Below are positions 31,751 through 44,000 of a stretch of DNA of 64,000 nt, one piece after another. How positions within the stretch are numbered: position 1 is the first letter of the stretch; the number at the start of each line of letters is the position of its first letter. A program made the position numbers and the translations under genes. Below the pieces are notes generated by a model that did not search any database, was not told the origin of the DNA, and was given only the letters and a program-made list of their open reading frames with translations. This stretch comes from Cutaneotrichosporon cavernicola (taxonomy: Eukaryota > Basidiomycota > Tremellomycetes > Trichosporonales > Trichosporonaceae), in assembly GCF_030864355.1 (NCBI RefSeq), contig NC_083397.1, forward strand, positions 1,240,001 to 1,304,000, in the 5' to 3' direction.

Positions 31751-32402
31751 ATTGAGGTACTCGAGTAGGACCGGTAGTGAGTTGTCGGTGTGGCCATGTT
31801 TTGAAGCTCGCAGCTAAATCTGAGACCTGACCGTCAACCGTGGACAGGTTTAGCTTCTGGGAAACGCGTGCTCCAACTAGCGCGCAGCGTTCTTATCGGC
31901 CCGACAGAGTCGTGTCACAGTTATTCTGATCAGTGGTAAGTGATAAGTGACGAAACAGAGCCGGGGAAGTAGTGAGACAGGCCTGACGACGGAACGCGCT
32001 CTATCTCAATCGGTGTGGGTGGAAGGCGACGGATTTCGGCGAGAGCGGCGCTCCCATTGATAGTCCAGTTCACGGATAGCGTGTGAGGCGTCGTGGGTGA
32101 TGTTGACGTCAGATGAGAAGAGTTAGGATTGTGAGTTGGGGATGTGGAAATGTCGACAAGTGGTCAGGTCCACAGTTGCGGTGGCCGTGACCGACTTGGC
32201 AGCTGCTCAATTGAATTGATTGAATTGCAGCACTTATTTATATCACAAATCACTAGACGGGTGCGCGTTGCTCCTCTAATCTGGCGACAGGAGCCTCTGA
32301 AATCGCGTACGCGATTACAGGCCTGCAGGGCTGCCGTACACTGGCGTGATCGAGGCGACACACCCGCCATGTCTTGCCCCATTCCCCTAGTTTGTGCATC
32401 CA
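31751..32402. other. Intergenic region, no gene seen
   Basis: Upstream side of the protease pseudogene and 3' flank of the carboxylesterase. No coding feature is seen. Confidence 0.45.
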
Positions 32403-34256
32403 CTACTTGCTCATCTGGTCGGCAATCTCAATACAGCGCGCCCAGCGCTCGTCATCTACGATGGCGATCTTGCCGTTCCTCAGCTCGCGGAACCGCGTCT
32501 GATCCTCTCGCGTCGGGGCAAAGCCATACCATGCCTGCGCAGCGGCCTTATAGTCTCCCGCAATGAAGGGAACGACTGGTGCGAGCCAGGAGCGGGTAAC
32601 CTTATCCTCGTCGGAAGAGAACCCGAAACGCGAGAGGAACCACCACGCCCACTGGTCGTCGGCGTGCGTGACCACGCCTGAGAAAATGGCGTTTTCCGCA
32701 AAATATTTCGCCTTCCACGCCAGTCGGAAGCGGAGCACATTCTCAGCCGGACAGTGCTGTAGGAGGGAACGAACAAGTGCGCGCTCAGACACATACACCT
32801 GTCCGTGCGCGACAATGTCGCCGAACATCCGCTTGACTGCGTCTACCTGGGTCTTGTCCGTGATTGGCTCGTCTGGCTTCAAGCCTTGCAGCGCAGCGGG
32901 AAGCGGCCAACACGCTACGAGCTGGCGCGCGGCCGCGGGGTTGTAGTAGTTCTCGAGCTGGATTGCGACGTCGTCGAGAGTACGTGGCGGGTTCGTTGCG
33001 CCGTACATGACCTCTTCCTGTGGCGTCTCGCCAATGATGATGGCCATGCCGCGTGCGCCGAAGCGGCGCGCAAAGTCGCCGTTTACGACACGCGCATACA
33101 TCTCAGGATGGACAAAGGCGCCGTCGGTGACTCCGCGGAACGTGTGGATTTTGCTGCGGTCAGTTTCTCCAGAAGAGAAACGAAACTCACAGGTGCATGA
33201 CCTTGTCAACGAGCTCCTGCATCGGTACTTTGCGGAGCGCAGCCATCTTCTCCGGCCCGCTCAGACCTGCGTCAACTCCACATGCCTCGGCCAAGCCGTC
33301 AAAGCCCGCCTGGCTCTCCTCGATGGTCTTGCACTGCGCCGGCAGGGCGTTGGAGAACATCATCGCGCGCGAGATCAGAGGCTTGGCATCCGAATTGAGC
33401 TCGTACGCCAACTGCATCTGCACACTGTACGCGCCGGCAGATAGGCCCGCGATGGTGATGTTGGCTCCGTTTCCACCGAAATGGTGCGCGTTCTCGGCCG
33501 CCCACTCGATCGCGAGGCGCTGGCTGGATGTCAGTCCGACCTGGGACGGACTCACTCCCAGAACCCAAAGTTGCCCGCTGTACCGTCGTCGTTCTCGGCC
33601 TGCACCTCCTTACCGGCAAGGAAACCGAACAAGCCCAACCGATATCCGGGGACGATGACTACGGTCGGCATCGGGCCTGAGACGAGGTTGGCAGGGTCGT
33701 TCTTGTCCGTCATGGCCGGGTTGCCGATCTGTAGCCACCCGCCGTGCAGGAAGAGCCACACCGGCCAGCCGCCCTTTGGAGGGGCGCCAGCAGGCGTCCA
33801 GATATTGACGGTGAGGCTGTCCTCGTCGAGCACGGCGTTGGGCACGCCCATCGGATACAGGTCGCCCTTGTCACTAATGTCAGCGCTACCACGGGCTGAC
33901 GGCGGCTGCGGTCGCTAACTCACTTGCGCACCTGGTACTCGGGCTGTGGGGCGAGTGCGCCAAATTCCTCGCCCTTCACGTTGTCCCAACTGGCGTCGGA
34001 GGGGAGGGCCTCGGGCTTGCGCCACCGCCGCTCACCGACGGGCGGGTGTGCAAAGGGCACTTGGCAGAAGCGGCGGGCTTTGACGCCATCGGGCCCTACG
34101 ATCTCGACGCCGCGCAGTGTGCCGTGCACGCCGGCGTTGAGTGTCGTCGGACGATCTGGAGTTAGATACTCGTCGTGAACCTTGCTCACAAGAGTCTCCG
34201 GGTTGCGGTGCGACGGTCTGCTGTCAGCTCCGCCTGGGTGAGTAACCCACGGCCAT
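32403..34256 (-). CDS. Type-B carboxylesterase/lipase
   Basis: Alpha/beta-hydrolase predicted to cleave carboxylic esters. Six exons (34256-34251, 34217-34190, 34155-33924, 33873-33556, 33523-33191, 33153-32403) give 555 aa. Family blocks are RFCQVPFAHPPVGERRWRKP (in parts), SLTVNIWTPAG, WLFLHGGWLQIG at the oxyanion hole, and the nucleophile elbow GLSAGAYS. The elbow is usually GESAGG, so Glu is replaced by Leu here. A His near DDQWAW is a candidate charge-relay residue. Exon 1 codes for only Met-Ala and exon 2 is 28 nt; introns 1, 2 and 4 are 33, 34 and 32 nt. No signal peptide is seen, which suggests an intracellular enzyme, unlike secreted fungal lipases of this family. Confidence 0.88.
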
Positions 34257-34651
34257 GGTGTGATGGGAGGTACTGTAGCAGTGTTAGTAACTGGGATGAG
34301 TTTATGTGCCCACTCTGATATCTCGGTTGGTTGGACTACGGGCTACGGTTCTGCCGGGGTTCAAGATGCCGCGGCTGTGGCCCCGCAATCGAATGTCGTG
34401 ACTGAGGATTGGTGACGGACATGACCGACGGAGGAATGGGCCTCCGGTGGGCTGTCGCGTGTTCTGAACTTTAGCCTGTTTTGTGATCTTGCGAGTGGGG
34501 GACATCTACAAGTGCTAGAAATGCATTCGATACAACGGAAAAATCCAAAATTCGTCGTACAGATCGGTCACCTTTGAGCGGCGATAACTGAGCAGCGGAT
34601 GTTCGGCTGTGCAAGTCAGGTGTGGAAAATAAAAGTGGCGCAGAGACTGTG
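34257..34651. other. Intergenic spacer
   Basis: Carboxylesterase promoter and 3' flank of the membrane-protein gene. No feature is recognised. Confidence 0.4.
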
Positions 34652-35822
34652 CTACAGATTGCTGGCCGCCACGTGGGCCTGCGCACGTCCATACGCAGCC
34701 GCAGCCCTCAGATATATCGGGAGGAGGGGAGCGAGGACGAGACATACAGGGAAGCATGCAATGAGGAGGATGGTGGGGATGAGGACGACGAGCGGCTTAA
34801 TGAGGAGGAAATATGCGAGCGCCGCGTACGAGTAATGGTCGGTGAACTGGATCAGCCCGAGCGCCCGTTTGGCCTACCATAGCCCACGAATTTGCGAGGA
34901 AGCGCGTGTCGCGCTCGGCTTCGGTCTCTCCGCATTCCGCTGCGGAAAGGAGACGAGTTCTTGACCGTGGCGAGAGAGGTTCCCTGCGGCGGTAGAACAC
35001 AACACGAGCGCGGGGCATCGGACCATGCACAGCCTGCATGCGCAGTTCGAGGGTTGCGGCCCACCGTGCGAGGAGGAGTGTGAGCCACCACACAACCGCA
35101 CCAAGGGGAAGCGTGAGGAGGAGCGCCGTACCGGCCAACGTACCTGCCAGGAGGGGTGGCCAGAACATGAGACCAAAGGGAAAGTTGAGGATGAGAAGGT
35201 GTGGGAGGGTGCGCCAGTACGCTGGATCGGCGATTGGTTCCCAGAACGTGCCCCATGCCAACCTGTCTTCGTCGGAAGAGGCAAGCGCAACACTGCGGTC
35301 GCCACAAAAGATGGTGCGTAATGTGGAGCCGACGCACGCGGCCGCGGGGATCTCTTCCTCGACGTTGCTGAATGTGCCATACTGTCGTTCTTGCGAATCG
35401 ATCCGTTGACCGATACGTTCTGGAGATCTTGGTGCGGAATCCCCAGCCCCCTGTAATAGCCAGGAGGACGATGCTGGCTCCGTCGCAGCCCGCGCCCTCT
35501 CTTGGAAGGACGCATACGGTGGCGGCTGTTCCGCCACAGGCTTAGGATCGAGGCGGTACACGCTCGACCCGTCGGCGGTGAGCACGAACACCGGATTGCT
35601 GCAGCACGGATGCGTATGATCTGGTAGGAGGTCGTGGAGGCTTGATGGGAGGAGGGGTAGGGAGGCGGCAGAGCGGGAGCGGGGGTTCGGTGGGTTCGGT
35701 GAGCTTGCGGTAGGGGAGGTGGGGGAGAGGGTAGGGGGTGGGGATGGAGACGCGAGTGCCGGGTAGACATTTGGGTCTAGAGGCGGGAACACCAACCGAC
35801 CAGGCCGGCTTGGGTCGTGCAT
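34652..35822 (-). CDS. Membrane protein of unknown function
   Basis: Not recognised. Exons 35822-34878 and 34846-34652 give 379 aa; the intron is 31 nt. The N-terminal about 200 residues are Pro/Ser-rich and probably cytosolic (LVFPPLDPNVYPAL; DPKPVAEQPPPY). Two hydrophobic spans follow (about LLILNFPFGLMFWPPLL and LLLTLPLGAVVWWLTLLL). A basic loop comes next (RARVVFYRRREPLSPRSR), then a final pair of spans encoded across the intron (YAALAYFLLIKPLVVLIPTI; FPVCLVLAPLLPIYL). The frame continues upstream to an ATG at 36017 (444 aa), but that would place the start 43 bp from the divergent PPIL3 gene, so 35822 is preferred. It loosely resembles fungal proteins with a sensor-like membrane domain. 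Confidence 0.6.
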
Positions 35823-36060
35823 CTCGGCTGTTGTCTGCGCGAGATTGATGGGTGGAGAGGTGGTGTGCGGGAGTGTAATCGCACTCTCAACATTAGTTGC
35901 GGAATGGTCATGGCCGCTCTTGATAAGAGTGGCCAAATGCCACGATTTGCCCACGTGACACACCTCCACTTGAACTTGAACGTTGGTTGTTGACATTTGC
36001 CCATCTCTCTGGGACATTCTCTACCTCTACCCCGCCATACGCGTCTTTGAAGCTGGCAAC

Positions 36061-36949
36061 ATGGTGAGCTCGACACATCTCCTTTAAAGCTCACACCAGT
36101 CCGTCACGCTCCACACGTCGCTGGGTGACCTCAAGGTCAGCAACGACATTTGGGCATTTGAGATAGCTGACGGCAGATCGAGGTGTTCTGTGAGGCCGTG
36201 CCCACGACGGCCGAGGTTAGTGCAGCTGAAACGATGGAGCAATGGCTACGAGGGTACTCGCTGGGTTAGCTCTCACGCCTTGTACCCTTCATTCTCACAT
36301 TCTTCGTCCGCGCAATCCACTTACTGTGTTGCCGTCCTCCCTCGTCCTTACTCCTCCATCCCGCGACCTTCATCCGTCCCCTCATCCGGCTCTATCGGTG
36401 GAACTTTGCTGACAGCAGAACTTCCTCGCCCTCTGCGCATCAGGGTACTATGATGGTTGCCTGTTCCACCGCAACATCAAGGGATTCATGGCGCAGACGG
36501 GTGTGTCTGCTACCTTTTTCTTGGCAGCTAACCTCAGGCGATCCCACTGGAACAGGGAAGGGCGGACAGAGCATCTGGGGAGCACCATTTGCAGACGAGG
36601 TGCGACAGACACTCAAAGTGGGTTCCTCAGCTAGCTGTTGAATCATTTCATCTGACAGCAGTTCAACGCGCGCGGGATCGTTGCTATGGCCAACGCCGGG
36701 CCTGGAACTAACAAGTCCCAAGTGAGCTCTTTGGTCTGCTTCAAGCTCACACAGTTCTTCATCTCGTACGCCAAGCAGCCCTCGTTGGACGGCAAGTACA
36801 CAATCTTCGGACGCGTGATCGATGGGCAGGACAGCACGCTCGACATGATCGAGCGCGTGCCCGTCAACGCCAAGAACAGGCCTGAGAGGGAGATCAAGCT
36901 TGAGAGTGTCACGATCCACGCCAACCCGATAGCAGACGCGCACAAGTAG
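36061..36949 (+). CDS. PPIL3: Peptidyl-prolyl cis-trans isomerase, PPIL3-type cyclophilin
   Basis: Cyclophilin of the spliceosome-associated PPIL3/CYP10 class. Seven exons (36061-36063, 36100-36135, 36177-36215, 36419-36500, 36538-36617, 36662-36721, 36755-36949) give 164 aa. The joined protein matches PPIL3 nearly throughout: SVTLHTSLGDLKIEVFCEAV, FLALCASGYYDGCLFHRNIKGF, the catalytic Arg in FHRN, TGDPTGTGKGGQSIWG, GIVAMANAGP and YTIFGRVIDG. Exon 1 is the ATG alone. Introns 1, 4 and 6 are 36, 37 and 33 nt. The normal SQFFI strand is rebuilt only after removing intron 6. The gene ends 39 bp from the convergent NSE4 gene. Confidence 0.95.
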
Positions 36950-36988
36950 ATTACAATTACAACATGTACACTAGCTCTAGAACGCCAT

Positions 36989-38075
36989 CTAGGCCCCATA
37001 CCACCCCGTTGCAGAGGGGCCCTGTGTTGAGACTGGCGCACGCGTGGGTATGAGCGACTCGCGGAGGTCGAAGATCTCGACTGCCTCGCGCCATGTCGCC
37101 ATGTCCATCTCCATGACCGCCTGGTGCCTCACTCCCCCTTCTCCTTCATCATCCTCGCTGCGCGGCGAGCGAGCGTAGATCTTGACGAGGCCATCTTCAG
37201 CCACGTCGATACCAGCGCGCCCCTCGCGCACGAGGAACGATACGTAGAAGATGTTTTCGACGGTCTGCGAGAAACTCTCAGGATTGCACACAAAGGCGAA
37301 GAAGTTGAGACCTTGTCCTGACGTGTCGAGGCGACGCAGCGCCTTGTCGACCTGGCGTCAGCTATATCATCCAACACTTAGCTTACACTCCGGACGTTGG
37401 CTAAAGTGGGATCGGCAGCCTTGGCCTTGCTCTGCGTCTCGATTTCGACCGGCCGCTGTTCAGGCGCGACGGCCTGCCGCACCCGCTGTCGCTTCTCTTT
37501 ACGCGTGTGTTCGACTCCCAGAGGCCCGTAGCTGACGTCAGCTCTCCCTCTCTTGATACATACAGGAACTCGACACCCGGTGCGCGCCGGCTCATCCGCG
37601 CCGCCATCCATCCCAAAGCCTCCCAACTACCGAGGTTCTGGCGGCGTGGCGCCTCCTCATCATCGCTCCCAACTTCTTCCTCTTCGATATCCAACACCCC
37701 TTTAACCCTGGGATCAGCTAAACCTCACGTGCACTAACCGTGCAAGGAACTCGTCAACGTCGAACGACGCACCCCCAAGCTTCTGTTTACGCAGGAGGGC
37801 GGCGCTCATTTCCGCCGCCTCACGCACAACCCGCGCATCCTGGTTGGCAATATCGGTATCGCGGACGCGGTAGAGCTTATCTGCGCCCCGCAGGATATCG
37901 ATGATGGCCTCGGGGGCGACATTTTCCAGGTTTGCACGCATATCTTACATTAGAAGCGGAGGAAGGTAGTCTTACCGTCGGTGCGGCCCTGGAGGTCGTT
38001 AAAGCGGCGAGAGAGCTCGGCCTTCTCCCGCGGATCGAGGGACCCGAAGACTTCGGAACGGCGCAAGTCGTCCAT
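36989..38075 (-). CDS. NSE4: SMC5-SMC6 complex kleisin Nse4
   Basis: Kleisin subunit bridging the Smc5 and Smc6 heads, required for DNA repair and chromosome stability. Five exons (38075-37976, 37943-37739, 37707-37564, 37531-37387, 37351-36989) give 318 aa. The N-terminal helical region contains AELSRRFNDLQGRT, ILRGADKLYRVRDTDIANQDARVV and EMSAALLRKQKLGG. The conserved C-terminal winged-helix block is LNFFAFVCNPESFSQTVENIFYVSFLVREG, the strongest Nse4 signature. All four introns are 31-35 nt. Tail-to-tail with PPIL3. Confidence 0.95.
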
Positions 38076-38321
38076 GTTGCTTGAACGACGTCTTATTCTC
38101 TGTGTGCCGACCATTGTGTGTTATTGGTGAGAGATAAGTGGAGAAGAGAAGTGGAGAAGTGGAGGAAGATGACGCGCAACGCGTCAAAACAAACCATTTG
38201 CGGAGGCTTATCGCTATTAGCTAACCGATTAGGCTTGGTTCTAACTCACCCACACTAATGCCCTCCACTCGCCATGTCCACCTGCCCTGGTCATCATCAC
38301 ATTCACCATCACCCACTCACC

Positions 38322-39625
38322 ATGACGGCGCCAGGAAGGCTCCTTGCGTCGGGTGAGCTAAGCAGTTCTTGCAGTTGCTGACTCCAGGTGTGCAGGGTGA
38401 CGTGTACTTAAGTCGTCGCACCACTCTCGTGGCAGTCAAGGTGGTCCACGCCCCGAAGGACGGGGACGATCCACAGTTGAGACCACATAACGCCGCCCGC
38501 GAGGCGCGCCTCCTCGCCAGCCTCAGGCATCCTAATGTAAGCGGACCCGATCCAGCCACCGGAACGTTGCAGCTGCGGATTCAAATCGTTGAATCTGCAG
38601 CTCGTTCATCTAGTTGGGTTTGGAGCTCATGCAACTGGATGAATCTGTGATCAAATTACTTGGACTGCAACTGCCCCACGCTTAGAGCTGACGCCAGATC
38701 GTCACTCTCCTAGATTACACCTACGACGGCGCACACTACCTCACTCTCGAGGCGCTGCCACTACCTCTTCCCATCGTCATGTCCAACCGGGCAGCCTTCA
38801 TGTCCGTCGCGCGCGGTCTCTTCTCCGCCCTTTCCTTCCTCCATTCCCGCGGGGTAGCTCATCGCGATATCAAGCCGGACAACGTCCTCCTCTCAGTCGA
38901 GGGGATACCAAAACTCATCGACTTTTCTACTGCCTGCACCGAGGGGGACAACTCGGTGTGCCAGGTTGGTACGGGGTATGTATTGAGTACTTGGAGGGGT
39001 TGACGACAGACCGTATCGCGCTCCTGAACTGCTTTTCGGGCCGCATAGGTATGACGCGCGAGCGCTGGATCTGTGGGCGACGGGGGCGACGCTGGCCGAG
39101 TTTTACCTCCCGCGCCCAGGAGGGAGTGCTCTGAACCATAGGCAGTCTGCCAGTTCGGAAGGAGGCAGCTCTGCAGACTCCAGCAGCTCGATAAGCAGTC
39201 CTGGCATCTCGGACGATGGTACGGCCCTCTTCAACGCGGCGTTTGGCGACCTTGGGCTAGCAGGCAGCATATTCAGCCTTTTGGGTGCGCCAATATCTGA
39301 GACGTGGCCTGTGAGTCTCTAGTCCTCCTTCATCTGATTGCAGTCATTCACGACCCTCCCCGATGCCGACAAGATACATTTCGACCCAAAGGCCGCAAAG
39401 GACATTGGGAGCGTGCTGCACGCCCCCGAGGGCGCATTACGTATCCTCGAAGCTGTACTCCGGCTCGATCCGGCACAGCGGGTCAGCGCGGAGACTGTGC
39501 TTCTCATGATGAACGAGGATGGCGACGGCGTGCTGGACGAGATCAAGGAACGCGCGATGTCGGAGTGGGAGAAGATGGAGCAGTTCCTTGAGACAGGGGA
39601 GCAGTGGCTGGGGAGATATACCTGA
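38322..39625 (+). CDS. CDK-like serine/threonine protein kinase
   Basis: CMGC-group kinase, possibly a CDK-activating (Cak/Csk1-like) kinase. Exons 38322-38352, 38388-38536, 38698-38975, 39010-39310 and 39344-39625 give 346 aa. Lys in VAVKVV, Glu in [24 protein letters not shown] and [10 protein letters not shown] are present. The DFG motif reads DFS (KLIDFSTAC) and the glycine loop is short ([11 protein letters not shown]). The start ATG leaves few residues before the loop, so an upstream exon cannot be excluded. A Ser-rich insert (about residues 215-245) interrupts the C-lobe, and the C-terminal helix region contains [14 protein letters not shown]. Introns 1, 3 and 4 are 35, 34 and 33 nt. 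Confidence 0.8.
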
Positions 39626-40306
39626 GGTACTGGGACCGCATCACGGTTCGTCACGCCACGTCGCCAGCTCGTACTCGGTACTGGATGCGCATCCAACGGA
39701 AGTTGCATGGGCAACCGAACCGCTGCCACGTCCTCGGCCAGCACCGTCTCCCGCCCATCGCAGATGCCACCTCCCGGATCCGATGGGACCAGCGCCATGG
39801 AATCGTGATTGGCGGGGGTGGGCCGTGCCATTAGCCTTGGTGACTTTACGATGTCATTCGTTGCGATGCGGTGTATGTGGGCCGCGTAAGCGAGGCCTGT
39901 TGGGCGTTGAGAAGATGGGCGTTGAGAAGCACGACAGGTGAAGTCCCCGGCCAGAGTGAGGCGAGAGCGTGGCTTGGAAGCGACTACCGACTCCATGGCG
40001 AGTCGATCCGGTGCCGGGCCGTTGTCCGCCTGTCAGCCGAAACATCCAGAGTGACGCCACCCAAATCCAACCATGTCAATCAACGGCAACGGCCTCATCC
40101 CAGCCAGCCCCACTAGTTGCCAACCCAGCACCCACTCTCGTTAATACTTCATGCACGATAGCCACAGAACAATACAATCATACACTTGCACCACTGGAGC
40201 TCGGGGCCGCCTGGCTTGGACACAGGAGATGTGGGTTGGGAATGAAAATCGCGAGTCGGGTCGGCTCCGAGCCAGCTGGTGGCGACCAGAGTGGATGCGG
40301 GAGCCC
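39626..40306. other. Convergent intergenic region
   Basis: 3' flanks of the kinase and ATG8 genes. Overlapping frames here have no domain. Confidence 0.5.
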
Positions 40307-41003
<697 letters not shown>

Positions 41004-44000
41004 TGTTAGAGATGTGTGGGTATCAAAGGACTGCGAGGCGGGGGACTGTGTTGATAACGATGAATGGATGATGGAGTGGAGAGTAGAGAGAGACAGATAG
41101 AGCAAAGTGAGTGGGGTGGTGGCAAGGGAGTGATGGTAGATGGGTAGACAGGGCAGGGGTGGTGACCAAAGTACGTCAGCTGGATGGACGGGTTTAAGGG
41201 GCAGGGTGGCAAAGCCAAGTGGAGGTGAGTGACAGGGTGAAGTCGAAGTTGATGTTGATGACTTACGCGTCAAAGCGTCGCTCAAGTAAGAGGGTAGAAG
41301 TGACGAAGAGGTTGAGAGTGATGAAGAGGAGGAGGGCTAAGATGGATCCCAAGTGGTTGATGCAACACCAACAAGGATCCGTGCTTCTTAGGTCGACCTG
41401 AATGGGTAGGGAGGGGGATTGTGGTCTGAGCACCGCGTTGGAGTTGGTGGAATGGTGCCTTACCTCATTCTAATGACCCAAACAAGTACCAATAACAACG
41501 ATAAGGTCCTCCATGGTCGCCTTACGCTGGGTGGCAAACAAACGTGGGTTTGATTCCGTTCAGAAGACGTGTCTCTTTGGCAGGTCCACATGGAATGTAA
41601 TCACGTGACTAACCGGGGTTAGCAGTCGAGGTGGTTGTGGCAATTTGCACCACGTCATTGCTGGTGGAAGTACTAGATCGGTAGCTCACCAGATCGCGAG
41701 ATACGAGATGAATGTTATCACAGCTGTCCAAGCAACTCATTTTCGTGCCGAACGAGATTGGTGGCACTCTGAACTTCTGAAACTTTTGCTTCAAATCAGT
41801 CTCGTGGAGCACAAGACTGATTTGAACAGCGGCTGGGCTTGCAAATAATTCCATAGCTCGACGGGGCAACTGGCACCTCAGGCTGTGGCATACAAACGGC
41901 TCCATTCCACAGTATCATTCCCACACCAAGAATTCCGTCTCGGGGACGGATGTCGTATCTGCCTGATTGATGAGTCCATTTGCGGAATGACGTTGGATTG
42001 CGTCGAAGCGGCGGAAGAGGAAGGTCGGTGACGTACCCACATCGCTGGAAAAATTACCAGCAAGCAACGTTTGGAGTTCGCAGCTTGGCAGGAGTGGTGT
42101 GGAGGTGGGCAAAAGCTGAGGTTAAGTTGGATCCGAGCGGTTGTCAGTTTACGGCTGTAGTTTACGATCTGATGCTTGGTGAGCTGGCGAGGATAGTGAG
42201 ACATGACGACCGCCAAGCCCATCTCGGATGCACGCTGTATCCCACGTTCGAATTCTCTCGAGAGCTTGAAAGAAGGAACGTTGTCAGTGTGGCCAGTCTG
42301 GTAGTGCGTGCCATGTCATATGTCATTATTGCATTCCGCTACAGCCGCCCTATCCTGTGCCTGGCGCCTCCACGCCGCATAGAGTTCAGTGTTGGCGCGG
42401 GTGCAAGGACTCCCAAGAATGCCAAGGCAGCCTGTAGCAATTCATTTTGCAGACTGGCATCCAATGAGGCAATTGGGTATATCGCCAAGAGGTACTTGTA
42501 TCTGCCAAGCATTGTCCAGGCATTGCGGGTGTAACAGTTCCGGAGGTACCCATGGTTGGATACAATGGGAGGGAGAGCCTGACGACGATATGTGGACGGG
42601 GAAGGATATGTGGATAGACGTGGGTCTATCCACTGTGTGGGTGGGATTGATGAGACTGGAGTGGTGTCTGCCCATGTATCGATCGAGAGTCAACGGAGTT
42701 GCCGGGCAGCTGTGAGCAGATTGAGTAGTTAATGTGAATGCGCAGCGAAGTGATGATGACGAATATCGAGCTATGCAGTAAAATCGAGCAAGGGTTGGCG
42801 TTCCGGCGTCTTGGGGATGGAGGGATTGAGCCGGTGGCTTGTGGCCGGTGGCCGGTGGCCAGTGGAAAATTGGACGCCTCTGGGATTAGACTTGCAAGGC
42901 CAGGTGGGATCGTCAGAGAGGGGTCGCTTGGAGGCATCCAAAGTTGTGGCTGGCTGTGCCGCTGCAGGCACGGCAGTGTCGTCATGACTGGAAGTAGCTT
43001 GGTGGTTTGGTAGGAGGGATACCAAGTGGTCTATTGCATTAATTGCCTTGTGACGAGAGCTAGGAGAGACGGATTGGATTGTGTGAACAAGGTTTTGAGG
43101 ATGTAACAAGGTGGGCAGGTGTAGAAGAGCGACGAGGCCACGACGGTTTGGTCGGCTTGGTCGGCTATGAAAATTGTTGGCAGGGTAAGGCGGGGGAATA
43201 AAGTAATCCAAGTACTTCAAGTTACCCAAAAGTGGTAATCCAACCAGACTACAGTAGAGTTAAGTGTCAGCCGCGGCTTTCTGACGGTTTTGCATTTCCT
43301 GAAGTCGCAGCTCGTTCAGGTAATTCCGGTCATTCAGGTAATGAGCGCACAATGATGCGACGATCACAACAGACTGCGCAAACTTCAGGGACCAGGCTCA
43401 ACACCTGGTTTGGAGCATGGGAACGGTCTGAATATCTTAGTGTTATGAGTTGGGTTTAATCGTTTGGGTCAGAAACTGCATGACTTATCCACCCACCTAG
43501 AAAACCAAGTGGATAGGGTAAAATAAGGGGACTGTATTGAGCATATAGTAGGTATTCAAACAGGAGCGCCCAGGATCCCAGGATCCCAAAGAGCCAAGGA
43601 GGGAACCAGCGTGACGTTATGTCGTATCCTACACATCTGGTTACCCCTTGTGGCCCTAATGTGCCGCAGTTACGTTCCGATGGCACATGTATGCCTGTGC
43701 TGGTGCTGTCTGACAGACTTGTCTGTGTCGAATCCGACTGCACTGCTGTAGCGGTAGTGATATAATGGCTGGGTATTGAAAGTGATAGGCAAGGAGGCAG
43801 CGAGGCAGAGAGAGAGAGCAAGCGGAAGAGGGTTGATGTTTTGGGTTGAGGCCGAGGATGCCAAGGCGTACCTTGAGTGTCTGGCATGGCTGGAGCTCTT
43901 TTCTGCGGGTATCAAAGACTCTACTGGCTCTCCAGATCTCCATGTCTCCAAAACGCTCCAAATCCTCCAAAGCTCCAAAGCCTATCGAGCCTTAGGGTCT

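Noticed and set aside
28858..34256. Metabolic gene cluster (synthetase, protease, esterase, transporter)
   Set aside because: All are minus-strand neighbours, but one is a pseudogene and no core biosynthetic enzyme is present; adjacency alone is not enough.
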